From: Mycolicibacterium diernhoferi | GTDB lineage: Bacteria > Actinomycetota > Actinomycetes > Mycobacteriales > Mycobacteriaceae | Direction of reading: 5' to 3' | NCBI RefSeq assembly: GCF_019456655.1 | Contig: NZ_CP080332.1 | Coordinates: 4,712,001 to 4,776,000, forward strand | DNA length: 64,000 nt | Shown: positions 34,071 to 42,386 of the stretch, piece by piece | Layout of the letters: each line of letters begins with the position of its first letter | Position numbering within the stretch: the stretch's first letter is position 1 | The notes under the pieces: model-generated | Told to the model about the DNA's origin: nothing | The model's input: only the letters and a program-made list of their open reading frames with translations | Database searches by the model: none | Program-made: the position numbers and the translations under genes

Positions 34071-34969
34071 TGGCAGCGCTGCCATCGTGGCGGGACGGAC
34101 CCGCGAAGTCCGCGATCCTCTCCTTCGTGGACCGCGTCACCCGTGAGGTGTCCCCCGCCGAACGGGTCGCGGTGTTCGACAACGACGGCACCCTGTGGTG
34201 TGAGAAGCCGGCCTACGTCCAACTGGACTTCCTGGCACGCCGGCTGTCCGAGCAGGCCGCCGCCGACCCGTCGTTGCTGGACAATCCGCCCTACCGGGCC
34301 GCCGTATCCGGTGACCTGAGGTGGTTCGCCGACGCCGTCACCAAGCACTACCGCGGCGACGACTCGGACCTGAAAGTCCTTGCCGCGGCGATCCTCTCCG
34401 CCTATGCCGGGCTGGCCGTCGAAGAGCATGCCGCCCGGGTCAGGGCGTTCTTCGCCGAGGCGACCCACCCCACGCTGTGCCGGCCGTACACCGCATGCGG
34501 GTACGCGCCGATGGTGGAACTGCTCGCCCATCTGGCCGCGCACGGGTTCACCAACTACATCGCCTCCGGCGGTGGCCGCGATTTCATGCGCCCGGTCACC
34601 GAAGCCATGTACGGGATCCCACCGGAGCGGGTGATCGGCAGTTCGGTCGGGCTGGACTTCGTCGACGGGCAGCTGCGCACCACCGCGACACCGGAAGTCC
34701 TGGCCGACGGGCCGGTCAAACCGGTGCGCATCTGGGGCCGCACCGGGCGGCGGCCCATCTTCGCGGCCGGGAACTCCAACGGCGACATCGAGATGCTGCA
34801 GTTCACCGATGCGGGCCCGTTGCCGTCGCTGTCGCTGTTGGTCCGCCACGACGACGCCGCCCGCGAGTTCGACTACACCGCCGGTGCCGAACGCGCCCTG
34901 GACCTGGCGGATTCGCAGGGCTGGACCATCGCCGGCATCCAGCGGGACTGGGCGCGTGTCTTCGACTGA
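34070..34969 (+). CDS. HAD family hydrolase (phosphoserine phosphatase-like)
   Basis: 299 residues. HAD motif I is FDNDGTLWCEKPAY at about residues 34-47 (DNDGT, two Asp), motif II is IASGGGRDF, and motif IV is FAAGNSNGDIEML with the acidic pair. A helical cap lies between motifs I and II. It resembles SerB-like phosphatases found next to sulfatases and FGE-like genes in some actinobacteria. The ATG overlaps the sulfatase stop by one base, and its 3' end contains the start of the FGE gene. A phosphatase acting on the same metabolite as the sulfatase is plausible but unproven. Confidence 0.9.
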   Translation: MAALPSWRDGPAKSAILSFVDRVTREVSPAERVAVFDNDGTLWCEKPAYVQLDFLARRLSEQAAADPSLLDNPPYRAAVSGDLRWFADAVTKHYRGDDSDLKVLAAAILSAYAGLAVEEHAARVRAFFAEATHPTLCRPYTACGYAPMVELLAHLAAHGFTNYIASGGGRDFMRPVTEAMYGIPPERVIGSSVGLDFVDGQLRTTATPEVLADGPVKPVRIWGRTGRRPIFAAGNSNGDIEMLQFTDAGPLPSLSLLVRHDDAAREFDYTAGAERALDLADSQGWTIAGIQRDWARVFD

Positions 34970-35840
34970 GGACCTGGTCTGGATTGCACCGCAGACCACG
35001 ACCCTGGGCTCCGATGCGCACTACCCCGAGGAGAGCCCGGCGCGGAAGGTCAGCGTGGACGGGTTCTGGATGCAGCGGCATCAGGTGACCAACGCCCGGT
35101 TCGCCGAGTTCGTCGACGCGACCGGATACCGCACGGTCGCGGAGCGCCCGCCGGACCCGGCGCAGTATCCGGGCGCCGCGCCGCAGAACCTCGTTCCCGG
35201 GTCCATGGTGTTCCGGCGCACCGCGGGCCCGGTGGATCTGCGGCACCTCAGCCAGTGGTGGGTCTGGACCCCGGGTGCCTGCTGGAACCATCCGCGCGGG
35301 CCCAGATCATCGTTGCGCAACCGCGATGACCACCCGGTGGTGCATATCGCCTTCGAGGACGCCCAGAGCTACGCGGAGTGGGCCGGATTGGCGCTGCCCA
35401 GCGAGGCGCAGTGGGAGGTCGCCGCCCGCGGTGGGCTCGACGGGGCGGTCTACACCTGGGGCGACGCCCCCGAGCAGCCCGGTGAACGCCGCGCGAACTA
35501 CTGGCACGGCGAGTTCCCCCACCTACCCGACACCGGGTACGGCACGACCGCTGCGGTGGGCAGCTTCGCGCCCAACGGGTACGGCCTGTGCGATATGGCC
35601 GGCAACGTCTGGGAGTGGACGTCGGACTGGTACGGGCGCGACCCCGCCACCGGAACGCGCTGCGCCGCAGACAGCTACGACCCCGGCCAACCCCAGTTCG
35701 CCATCCCGCGCAAGGTCATCAAGGGCGGGTCGTTCCTGTGTGCGGACAGCTACTGCCTGCGCTACCGGCCCGCGGCGCGGCGCCCGCAGATGATCGATAC
35801 GGGCATGAGCCACATCGGGTTCCGCTGCGTGCGGAGCTAG
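34956..35840 (+). CDS. Formylglycine-generating enzyme (SUMF1/FGE family)
   Basis: 294 residues from the GTG at 34,956, 14 bases inside the HAD gene. VSVDGFWMQRHQVTNARFAEF opens the FGE domain. LPSEAQWEVAARGG, NVWEWTSDWY and the C-terminal GGSFLCADSYCLRYRPAAR are all conserved. Cys262 and Cys267 in the last motif match the two copper-binding active-site cysteines of aerobic FGE, so it is predicted to oxidise the sulfatase Cys to formylglycine with O2. Such cysteines are absent in the many FGE-fold proteins with other jobs. It meets the PE-PPE gene tail to tail with a 4-base overlap. Confidence 0.93.
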   Translation: MSSTEDLVWIAPQTTTLGSDAHYPEESPARKVSVDGFWMQRHQVTNARFAEFVDATGYRTVAERPPDPAQYPGAAPQNLVPGSMVFRRTAGPVDLRHLSQWWVWTPGACWNHPRGPRSSLRNRDDHPVVHIAFEDAQSYAEWAGLALPSEAQWEVAARGGLDGAVYTWGDAPEQPGERRANYWHGEFPHLPDTGYGTTAAVGSFAPNGYGLCDMAGNVWEWTSDWYGRDPATGTRCAADSYDPGQPQFAIPRKVIKGGSFLCADSYCLRYRPAARRPQMIDTGMSHIGFRCVRS

Positions 35841-37276
35841 GCCGCGGCCGGTGTATCCGCAGCGGTGTCGGTGTCGGTGTCGGCATCGGCCGAATCGGCC
35901 TCGCCCGCACTGCTCTCGGTGCCCGGGTTGCCGGTGTTCTCGGCGCGCTCGGCCTCCCGCTCATCCGCCGGGTCGACGTCGGCGGGCTCCGACAGACCGA
36001 GTTCCGCAAGCTGCTCCTCCCGGGAGGGCTCGTCCTCGTCCGCCTCGATCAGCTCCGCGGCATCCGACTCGGTCGTCTCGTCGAGGTCGTCCACGGGCCC
36101 TGATTCCTGGGTATCGCCGACGGCCCCCTCCTCTGCGGGCTGCGGGTCCGAATCCTGACCCGGGTCCGACGCCAGTGCCGCGCCGGTGATTTCCGCGGCG
36201 CCCCCGCCGATCTCGTCCGGCGCAGCGTCAGCATCGTGGTCCGCGGCGGCCGGCACCGGAGCCGGGGTGGGGGTCGTGACCGGGGTCTTCCACACCAGCC
36301 GGCCCTTGGACACGTGCCAGCCCAACTGCGGCGTCATGCTCGAATAGCCCGCCGCGATCAGCGGCATCAGCAGGGTGTTGAGCTTGTCCACGATCCAGCC
36401 GGGAACGCCGAGCTGACGCAACGGCCGGGTGATCGGCAGGCTGGCCTCCGGGATCATGTACGTCAGTGTCCGACCGCCCAGCGAGTTGGTGTGATCCGAC
36501 ACCAACACCGCGTCCTCGATGCTCTTCTTGCCCGCCGAGGAATGATCGTTGGTCCCGTTGACCGTATAGAGCGCGCCCATCACGGCATTGACCACGGCGA
36601 GCATGTTCCACGGACGGTCCGGCGGAGCCGCCCAGCCGTCCCACTGTCCGTAGACGACCACCGTGTTGTAGCGGGTCTCCGGCACCGGCCGGAAGGTGAT
36701 ACCGAGCAGGGGGATCCGCACATTGGGTGCGTAGGTCTCGCCGAAGCCGCGGGTCTCGCCACCGAAGACGTAGAACGTGATCCGGTCGGTGGGCAGCGCC
36801 TCCGACTCCGGAAGGGTGTGCAGGTATTCGAGTTCCCGGTCGATCACCATGGTGCCCATGCTCAGACCGACCACCGAGACGTTGTTCCCATTGGCCAGTT
36901 CGGCCAGGATCGCCGCGTGCAGCGCCTGCTGACCGAGGGCCAGCGACTTATCGCCGCTCAGTGCGCCGATCCCCCACAACGGCCCGAGTTGCGCCGGGTA
37001 GTCCAGCGGCACCGGCGTCATGCCCGGCAGCCAGTTGGCTCCTACCCGGTCGGCGTAGTTGAGCCATCCCGAGCTCGTGAATCCGGCCCCGCCCAGTATC
37101 TGGGCGAACCCGGGTAGCTCACTGGGGCGCGCCCCGTTGATCCCGATGCGGGTTTCACCGGCAAACGCGGTGGGTGCGGCCACCAGCAGCACCATGGCAC
37201 TCAGTGCCGCGGCCAGCGCGCGCCACCGCGCCCGCGACACCCGGAAAAGAACCGGAAGTACTTTTTTTCGCAACAA
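35837..37276 (-). CDS. Secreted PE-PPE-domain serine hydrolase with acidic tail
   Basis: 479 residues. A signal peptide ends at about PTAFA-GE (residue 40). The PE-PPE alpha/beta hydrolase domain runs to about 330, with the nucleophile elbow VVGLSMGTMV (Ser in G-L-S-M-G) and late residues typical of the family (TNDHSSAGKKS, NSLGGRTLTYMIP). About 130 residues of Ala/Asp/Glu-rich low-complexity tail follow. There is no PE or PPE N-terminal domain, so export would be by Sec or Tat instead of type VII secretion. The listed start is TTG; a nearby GTG is also possible. Related proteins hydrolyse fatty acyl esters. Confidence 0.85.
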   Translation of the reverse strand: MLRKKVLPVLFRVSRARWRALAAALSAMVLLVAAPTAFAGETRIGINGARPSELPGFAQILGGAGFTSSGWLNYADRVGANWLPGMTPVPLDYPAQLGPLWGIGALSGDKSLALGQQALHAAILAELANGNNVSVVGLSMGTMVIDRELEYLHTLPESEALPTDRITFYVFGGETRGFGETYAPNVRIPLLGITFRPVPETRYNTVVVYGQWDGWAAPPDRPWNMLAVVNAVMGALYTVNGTNDHSSAGKKSIEDAVLVSDHTNSLGGRTLTYMIPEASLPITRPLRQLGVPGWIVDKLNTLLMPLIAAGYSSMTPQLGWHVSKGRLVWKTPVTTPTPAPVPAAADHDADAAPDEIGGGAAEITGAALASDPGQDSDPQPAEEGAVGDTQESGPVDDLDETTESDAAELIEADEDEPSREEQLAELGLSEPADVDPADEREAERAENTGNPGTESSAGEADSADADTDTDTAADTPAAA

Positions 37277-37303
37277 TTCGACCCCCTGTGTGCGCGCTTG
37301 AAA

Positions 37304-37357
37304 ACGTCAACACCAAGGGGCTTGACGTCGCGATATTGAAAATGACGTTGACGTCAA
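37304..37357. promoter_or_regulatory. Repeated TTGACGTC/ACGTCAA palindromes upstream of PE-PPE gene
   Basis: ACGTCAA (37,304-37,310), TTGACGTC (37,322-37,329) and a perfect palindrome TTGACGTCAA (37,348-37,357) lie within 54 bases, in a stretch richer in A and T than its surroundings. The first two also form a 7-base inverted repeat with an 11-base loop. They sit just upstream of the TTG start at 37,276, a good position for operators. The binding protein is unknown. Confidence 0.45.
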
Positions 37358-37492
37358 GCTACAGCATCAGCAAACATTGCGTAGATGAAATTGTAACTTT
37401 CGTCAATTAGAGGTCCGGACTGGAGAGCCGCCCACCCGTCGCGGCCACATCCACCGATGCCCTGAGCGGGGCGGCGCCGGTTCGCTAGGGTT

Positions 37493-37506
37493 TGGAACAC
37501 GTTCTA
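37493..37506. promoter_or_regulatory. KstR operator consensus upstream of epimerase/SDR operon
   Basis: TGGAACACGTTCTA fits TnnAACnnGTTnnA at every fixed position. It lies 22 bases before the ATG at 37,529. It shares the core GGAACACGTT with the site before 3beta-HSD, suggesting common control of the two loci. Confidence 0.8.
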
Positions 37507-37528
37507 ATTCATCCCTGGAGGGTGGTCC

Positions 37529-38599
37529 ATGACCGATACCGCGCTGGTGACCGGAGCCTTCGGGTTGGTGGGTTCGGCGACCGTGCACCGCCTGGCGGCC
37601 GACGGACGACGGGTGGTGGCCACCGACCTGGACACACCCGCCAACCGGAAGGCCGCCGAGGCCCTGCCGGTGGGTGTCACGGTGCGCTGGGCCGACCTGA
37701 CCGATCCCACCGCGGTCGGGGCACTGGTGGATGAGGTCGCGCCGACGGCGATCATCCATCTGGCGGCCGTCATTCCGCCGTTCATCTACCAGCGCCGGGG
37801 ACTGGCCGAGCGTGTCAACGTCGAAGCCACCGCCGGCCTGGTGCGGTCCGCCGAAAAGCTCGCGACTCCACCGCGTTTCGTGCTGGCATCCAGCATCGCC
37901 GTCTACGGCTCACGCAACCCGCATACGGTCACCGGCCCGCTCACCGCTGACACCCCGGTCAACCCCGCCGACATCTACGGTGACCACAAGGTCAAGGCCG
38001 AGAAGATCGTCCGGACCTCGGCGCTGGACTGGGTCATCCTGCGCCTGGGCGGGGTGCTGACCGCCACCCCGGGCTCCTACATGAAGCTCGACAACTTCTA
38101 TTTCGAAGGCATGCTGCCGACGGACGGTCGGCTGCAGACCGTCGACGTACGGGATGTGGCAACGGCTTTCGCCGCGGCCACCACCGTTGACGCGATCGGT
38201 GAGACGTTGCTCATCGGCGGTGACGATGCCACCCACCGGTTGTTACAGGGCGACGTCGCACCGGCCATGGCCGCGGCGCTCGGCCTGGTCGGCGGACTGC
38301 CGGCCGGACTCAAGGGCGACCCGCACAACGACGCGAGTTGGTTCAACACCGACTGGATGGACACCACCCGGGCCCAGCAGCTGCTTGGCTTCCAACATCA
38401 TTCGTGGCCGGACATGCTGATCGAGACGTCCGCCAACGCCGGCATCAAGCGTCCACTGCTGCGGTTGGTGGCACCGCTGGCCAAACAGATCCTCAAGCGC
38501 CGGACCGCGTACTACGGCACCGGTCAGCGCTACGCCGACCCGTGGAAGGCGATCGAGAAGAAGTGGGGCGACCCCCGACCGGACGGAGACACCGCGTGA
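37529..38599 (+). CDS. NAD-dependent epimerase/dehydratase (extended SDR)
   Basis: 356 residues. The nucleotide-binding motif GAFGLVG is at about residues 8-14, IIHLAAVIPP follows, and the active-site pair is YGDHK (Tyr-x-x-x-Lys) at about 150-154. The C-terminal part has membrane-proximal basic stretches (LLRLVAPLAKQILKRRTAYYG) but no clear transmembrane helix. GGAG lies 10 bases before the ATG. With an exact KstR-type site upstream, a role in sterol or bile-acid side-chain or ring metabolism is likely. Its end overlaps the next SDR by 4 bases (GTGA). The reaction is not known. Confidence 0.88.
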   Translation: MTDTALVTGAFGLVGSATVHRLAADGRRVVATDLDTPANRKAAEALPVGVTVRWADLTDPTAVGALVDEVAPTAIIHLAAVIPPFIYQRRGLAERVNVEATAGLVRSAEKLATPPRFVLASSIAVYGSRNPHTVTGPLTADTPVNPADIYGDHKVKAEKIVRTSALDWVILRLGGVLTATPGSYMKLDNFYFEGMLPTDGRLQTVDVRDVATAFAAATTVDAIGETLLIGGDDATHRLLQGDVAPAMAAALGLVGGLPAGLKGDPHNDASWFNTDWMDTTRAQQLLGFQHHSWPDMLIETSANAGIKRPLLRLVAPLAKQILKRRTAYYGTGQRYADPWKAIEKKWGDPRPDGDTA

Positions 38600-39390
38600 A
38601 CACCCCGGGCATGAAGACAGCGATAGTGGTCGGTGGCGCCTCCGGCATCGGTTGGGCCTCCGCGCGGGCGTTGGCCGCCGACGGCTACCGCGTCGTGATC
38701 GCCGACCGCAATGCCGAGGGTGCCGCGGCCCGCGCCGCGGAACTCGGCGATCCGCACACTGCTGCCGGCGTCGACGTCGTCGACGAGGGATCGGTGGCAA
38801 CACTTTTCGACCAGGTGGCAGCCTCCGGGGCGAGCGAAGCGACGGGCGACGGTATCGACGTGGTGGTGAGCTGCGCCGGCTTCTCCAACATCGGCCTCAT
38901 CGTCGATCTGGCGGTGGAGGACTTCCGGGCCGTCGTGGACGTCTGCCTCACCGGCGCCTTCATCGTCGCCAAGTACGCCGGGCGCCGGCTACGCGAGGGC
39001 GGCTCGCTGATCTCCATCTCCTCACTCAATGCGCGCCAGCCCGCCATCGGGATGAGCGCCTACTGTGCGGCCAAGGCGGGGCTGTCGATGCTCACCCAGG
39101 TCGCCGCACTCGAGTTGGCGCCGCGCGGGATCCGGGTCAACGCCGTGGCACCGGGGTTCGTGCACACCCCACTGACCGAAGGCGCGGCCCTGGTCCCCGG
39201 CGTGGTCGAGGAGTACGTGGAGAACACGCCGCTGGGCCGGGCCGGCACCCCGGAGGACATCGCGGAGGCGGTCGTCTTCCTCACCAAGTCCTCCTGGCTG
39301 ACCGGCGAGGTGCTCGATCTCAACGGCGGATCCCACATGTTGCGCTACCCCGACGTGATCGGGCACATCATGAAGCTCGCGCAAGCATGA
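38596..39390 (+). CDS. Classical short-chain dehydrogenase/reductase
   Basis: 264 residues from the GTG at 38,596. The cofactor motif GGASGIG is near residue 13, VSCAGF follows (a Cys variant of NNAG), the catalytic Ser is in ISISSLNARQP, and Tyr-x-x-x-Lys is in SAYCAAKAG. NAVAPGFVHTPL and DLNGGSHMLRYPD complete the fold. ATG 38,611 is an alternative start. It is translationally coupled to the epimerase-like gene and so probably shares its KstR-type control. A hydroxysteroid substrate is reasonable but unproven. Confidence 0.9.
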   Translation: MNTPGMKTAIVVGGASGIGWASARALAADGYRVVIADRNAEGAAARAAELGDPHTAAGVDVVDEGSVATLFDQVAASGASEATGDGIDVVVSCAGFSNIGLIVDLAVEDFRAVVDVCLTGAFIVAKYAGRRLREGGSLISISSLNARQPAIGMSAYCAAKAGLSMLTQVAALELAPRGIRVNAVAPGFVHTPLTEGAALVPGVVEEYVENTPLGRAGTPEDIAEAVVFLTKSSWLTGEVLDLNGGSHMLRYPDVIGHIMKLAQA

Positions 39391-39411
39391 ACAACACTGT
39401 CAAATAGACGG

Positions 39412-40632
39412 GTGAATACCGAGTTCACCGTCGGCCAGCGGCGGGCCCTGGCGATCGCGACGGTCGTCGCCCTCGCCTTCGGCGCGTACTTCCTGCGCGG
39501 GTTCTTCATGCTCATCGTGGTCGCCGCCGTGGTGGCCTACCTGTTCGACCCGCTCTACGAGCGATTGCGCAAGCGGTTCAGCTCCGGGCTGTCGGCCACC
39601 CTCACCCTGTTCGCGGCGCTGGCCACCGTGATCGTGCCGATCAGTGCCGCGGTGGCGATCGGCGTCGTGCAGATCTCCCACATGGTGCGTTCGGTCGCCG
39701 ATTGGGTGGGGCAGACCGATCTGAGCACGCTCGGCGACCGGTCGCTGCGACTGGTGAACGAACTGCTCGACCGGGTGCCGTTTCTGCAGAGCACCAACAT
39801 CACCGCCGAGCAGGTGCAGGAATGGGTGGTGAAGTTCGCCCAGCGCGCCGGCGAGTGGGGCCTGTCCTTCCTGCAGGGCGCGGCCGGCGGCCTGTTCGGC
39901 GGGGTGACCGCCGCGATCATCTTCCTCTACGTGTTCATCTCGATGCTGGTCAACGGCGATCAGCTACGGCTGCTGATCCGCCGGCTGAACCCGCTGGGTG
40001 AGGAGGCCACCGACCTGTACCTGGCCAAGATGGCGGCCATGGTGCGGGGCACCGTCCGCGGCCAGTTCGTCATCGCTCTGGTCCAGGGTGTCGCCGGTGC
40101 GATCTCGATCTACCTCGCCGGCTTCCACGACGGGTTCTTCATCTTCGCGATCCTGCTGTCCGCGCTGTCGGTGATCCCACTCGGCGGCGGCATCGTCACC
40201 ATCCCGTTCGGCATCGGGTTGGTGTTGTTCGGCAACATCGTCGGCGGCATCTTCGTCATCGCCTTCCACCTCCTGGTGGTGACGAACATCGACAATGTGC
40301 TGCGCCCGATCCTGGTGCCCAAGGAGGCCAGACTCGACCCCGCGCTGATGCTGCTGTCGGTGTTCGCCGGCATCACCATGTTCGGCTTCCTGGGCATCGT
40401 GATCGGCCCCGTCATCATGATCGTCATCGTCACCACCATCAGCGTGTATCTGTGGGTCTACAAGGGTGTCCCGATGGACCTCGGCACCGAAGACGACGAA
40501 CCCGACAAACCCACCCTGCTCAAACGCCTGATCGCCCGGGCCCGGGCTCGCACCGCCTCGCGCCGCAGGGCGGCGGCGCCGGTGGGAGGCGGTGCGATTG
40601 CACCGCCGGTGATCACCCCCGACGCCGACTAG
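39412..40632 (+). CDS. AI-2E family (UPF0118) transporter
   Basis: 406 residues with about eight hydrophobic segments. FLRGFFMLIVVAAVVAYLFD at the N-terminus, QFVIALVQGVAGAISIYLAG and the C-terminal NIDNVLRPILVPKEARLDP and SVFAGITMFGFLGIVIGPV blocks are diagnostic. A basic cytoplasmic tail follows. Members have been linked to autoinducer-2 or Na+/Li+ export, but the mycobacterial substrate is unknown. Same position as Rv1101c. Start GTG; it meets the DUF4245 gene tail to tail with a 4-base overlap. Confidence 0.93.
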   Translation: MNTEFTVGQRRALAIATVVALAFGAYFLRGFFMLIVVAAVVAYLFDPLYERLRKRFSSGLSATLTLFAALATVIVPISAAVAIGVVQISHMVRSVADWVGQTDLSTLGDRSLRLVNELLDRVPFLQSTNITAEQVQEWVVKFAQRAGEWGLSFLQGAAGGLFGGVTAAIIFLYVFISMLVNGDQLRLLIRRLNPLGEEATDLYLAKMAAMVRGTVRGQFVIALVQGVAGAISIYLAGFHDGFFIFAILLSALSVIPLGGGIVTIPFGIGLVLFGNIVGGIFVIAFHLLVVTNIDNVLRPILVPKEARLDPALMLLSVFAGITMFGFLGIVIGPVIMIVIVTTISVYLWVYKGVPMDLGTEDDEPDKPTLLKRLIARARARTASRRRAAAPVGGGAIAPPVITPDAD

Positions 40633-41273
40633 GTGGGCAGCGGTGCCTGCGTCTGCACCGCCCGCGCCAGCGTGCGGAAATCGTCGGGCTTACCGGCGCC
40701 GGTGATCGCCAGCTGGACCGTCCCGTCCAGGCGGGTGGTCCAGATCGGTTCCCCCTCGCCCGGCTCGTAGACCACCCAGGTGATGCCGTCGACGTCCTCG
40801 GCGCCGGTCGGCACCGCCTCGGGATTGATGGAGCCGACCAGCCGCGCCTCGTCGGCATTGCTCTGCGTCAGGCTCAGGTACATCTTGCTGGGCGCGATGT
40901 AGCCCACCCGCGATGTCAGTGCCCGGACCGGCTGCCCGGTCGCCGGGTCGGTGCGGCCCCCGTCGATACCGCCGCGCGAGCCGGAGTTGGGTTGCCAGCC
41001 CGCGGGCAGCTCCGGCAGCCTGACCGGGAACTTCAGCACTTCGGCGTCCGCACCCAGGGCGGCCGGGGCGTCGAACGCCGGCACCTCGCCCGCACCGGGA
41101 CCACTCGGGGCGAACGAGCACATGCCCAGCACGCCGGCCAGCAGAATGCAGATCACCACCAGCGGCGCCATCGACCAGAACATGTCCCGGCCGTCGTGCA
41201 ACAGCCGGTCCTTGGCGGGGGGCGGAACCGGCACGACGACCGATGCGTCGGGGTCCGGTTCAGAGCTACTCAT
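40629..41273 (-). CDS. DUF4245 membrane-anchored protein
   Basis: 214 residues from the ATG at 41,273. There is a short cytoplasmic Pro-rich N-terminus, one transmembrane helix (about 39-58, LVVICILLAGVLGMCSF), and an extracytoplasmic domain with FPVRLPELPAGWQPNSGSR and YEPGEGEPIWTTRLDG, the DUF4245 signature. It occupies the position of Rv1100. A GATACT hexamer seven bases before the ATG may be a -10 for a leaderless mRNA. Function unknown. Confidence 0.9.
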   Translation of the reverse strand: MSSSEPDPDASVVVPVPPPAKDRLLHDGRDMFWSMAPLVVICILLAGVLGMCSFAPSGPGAGEVPAFDAPAALGADAEVLKFPVRLPELPAGWQPNSGSRGGIDGGRTDPATGQPVRALTSRVGYIAPSKMYLSLTQSNADEARLVGSINPEAVPTGAEDVDGITWVVYEPGEGEPIWTTRLDGTVQLAITGAGKPDDFRTLARAVQTQAPLPT

Positions 41274-41311
41274 GACAGCCAGTATCCCAGTTCCCAAAGT
41301 TGGACCCGCTA

Positions 41312-42358
41312 ATGGGACAATCTGCAGCCATGACGCCTTCGCGCCGGGAAGCCCCAGACCGCAACCTCGCCCTCGAACTGGTCCGAGTCACCGAAGCAGG
41401 AGCCATGGCCGCCGGCCGGTGGGTCGGCCGCGGTGACAAGGAAGGCGGTGACGGAGCCGCCGTCGACGCCATGCGTGAACTGGTCAATTCGGTCTCGATG
41501 CGCGGCGTCGTGGTCATCGGCGAGGGCGAGAAGGACAACGCCCCGATGCTCTACAACGGTGAAGAGGTCGGCAACGGGGACGGCCCGGACTGCGACTTCG
41601 CCGTCGACCCGGTGGACGGCACCACCCTGATGAGCAAGGGCATGCCGAACGCCATCTCGGTGCTCGCGGTCGCCGAGCGCGGTGCCATGTTCGATCCGTC
41701 CGCGGTGTTCTACATGAACAAGATCGCCGGTGGCCCCGACGTCGCCGACTTCATCGACATCACCTCGCCCATCGCGGCGAACATCCAGCGCATCGCCAAG
41801 GTGCGCAAGGCCTCGGTGTCGGACGTGACCGTGTGCATCCTGGACCGGCCGCGGCACGCCAAGCTGATGGAGGAGGTCCGCTCGGCCGGTGCCCGCATCC
41901 GGCTGATCTCCGACGGTGACGTCGCCGGTGCCATCTCGGCCTGCCGGCCCGAGTCCGGCACCGATCTGCTCGTCGGCATCGGCGGCACCCCCGAGGGCAT
42001 CATCGCCGCGGCCGCCATCCGCTGCATGGGCGGCGAGATCCAGGCCACCCTGGCCCCCACCGACGACGACGAGCGCCAGAAGGCGATCGACCGCGGTTAC
42101 GACCTGGACCGCGTGCTCAACACCAAGGATCTGGTCTCGGGCGAGAACGTCTTCTTCTGCGCCACCGGCGTCACCGACGGCGACCTGCTCAAGGGCGTGC
42201 GCTACTTCGGCGGCGGCTGCACCACGCAGTCCATCGTGATGCGGTCCAAGTCCGGCACCGTCCGGATGATCGAGGCCTACCACCGGCTGTCCAAGCTCAA
42301 CGAGTACTCCGCGGTGAACTTCACCGGGGACTCGTCCGCAGCACACCCTCTCCCCTGA
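41312..42358 (+). CDS. glpX: Class II fructose-1,6-bisphosphatase
   Basis: 348 residues if the ATG at 41,312 is used; ATG 41,330 is also possible, and the conserved part begins at [20 protein letters not shown]. The metal site DPVDGTT, the [12 protein letters not shown] loop, [18 protein letters not shown] and [11 protein letters not shown] identify GlpX. It is the gluconeogenic fructose bisphosphatase essential for growth on lipids and other non-sugar carbon in M. tuberculosis. It is followed by fum after 28 bases, as in Rv1099c-Rv1098c. Confidence 0.97.
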   Translation: MGQSAAMTPSRREAPDRNLALELVRVTEAGAMAAGRWVGRGDKEGGDGAAVDAMRELVNSVSMRGVVVIGEGEKDNAPMLYNGEEVGNGDGPDCDFAVDPVDGTTLMSKGMPNAISVLAVAERGAMFDPSAVFYMNKIAGGPDVADFIDITSPIAANIQRIAKVRKASVSDVTVCILDRPRHAKLMEEVRSAGARIRLISDGDVAGAISACRPESGTDLLVGIGGTPEGIIAAAAIRCMGGEIQATLAPTDDDERQKAIDRGYDLDRVLNTKDLVSGENVFFCATGVTDGDLLKGVRYFGGGCTTQSIVMRSKSGTVRMIEAYHRLSKLNEYSAVNFTGDSSAAHPLP

Positions 42359-42386
42359 CCGCATAAGCGACTAGAAAAGGACCCTG

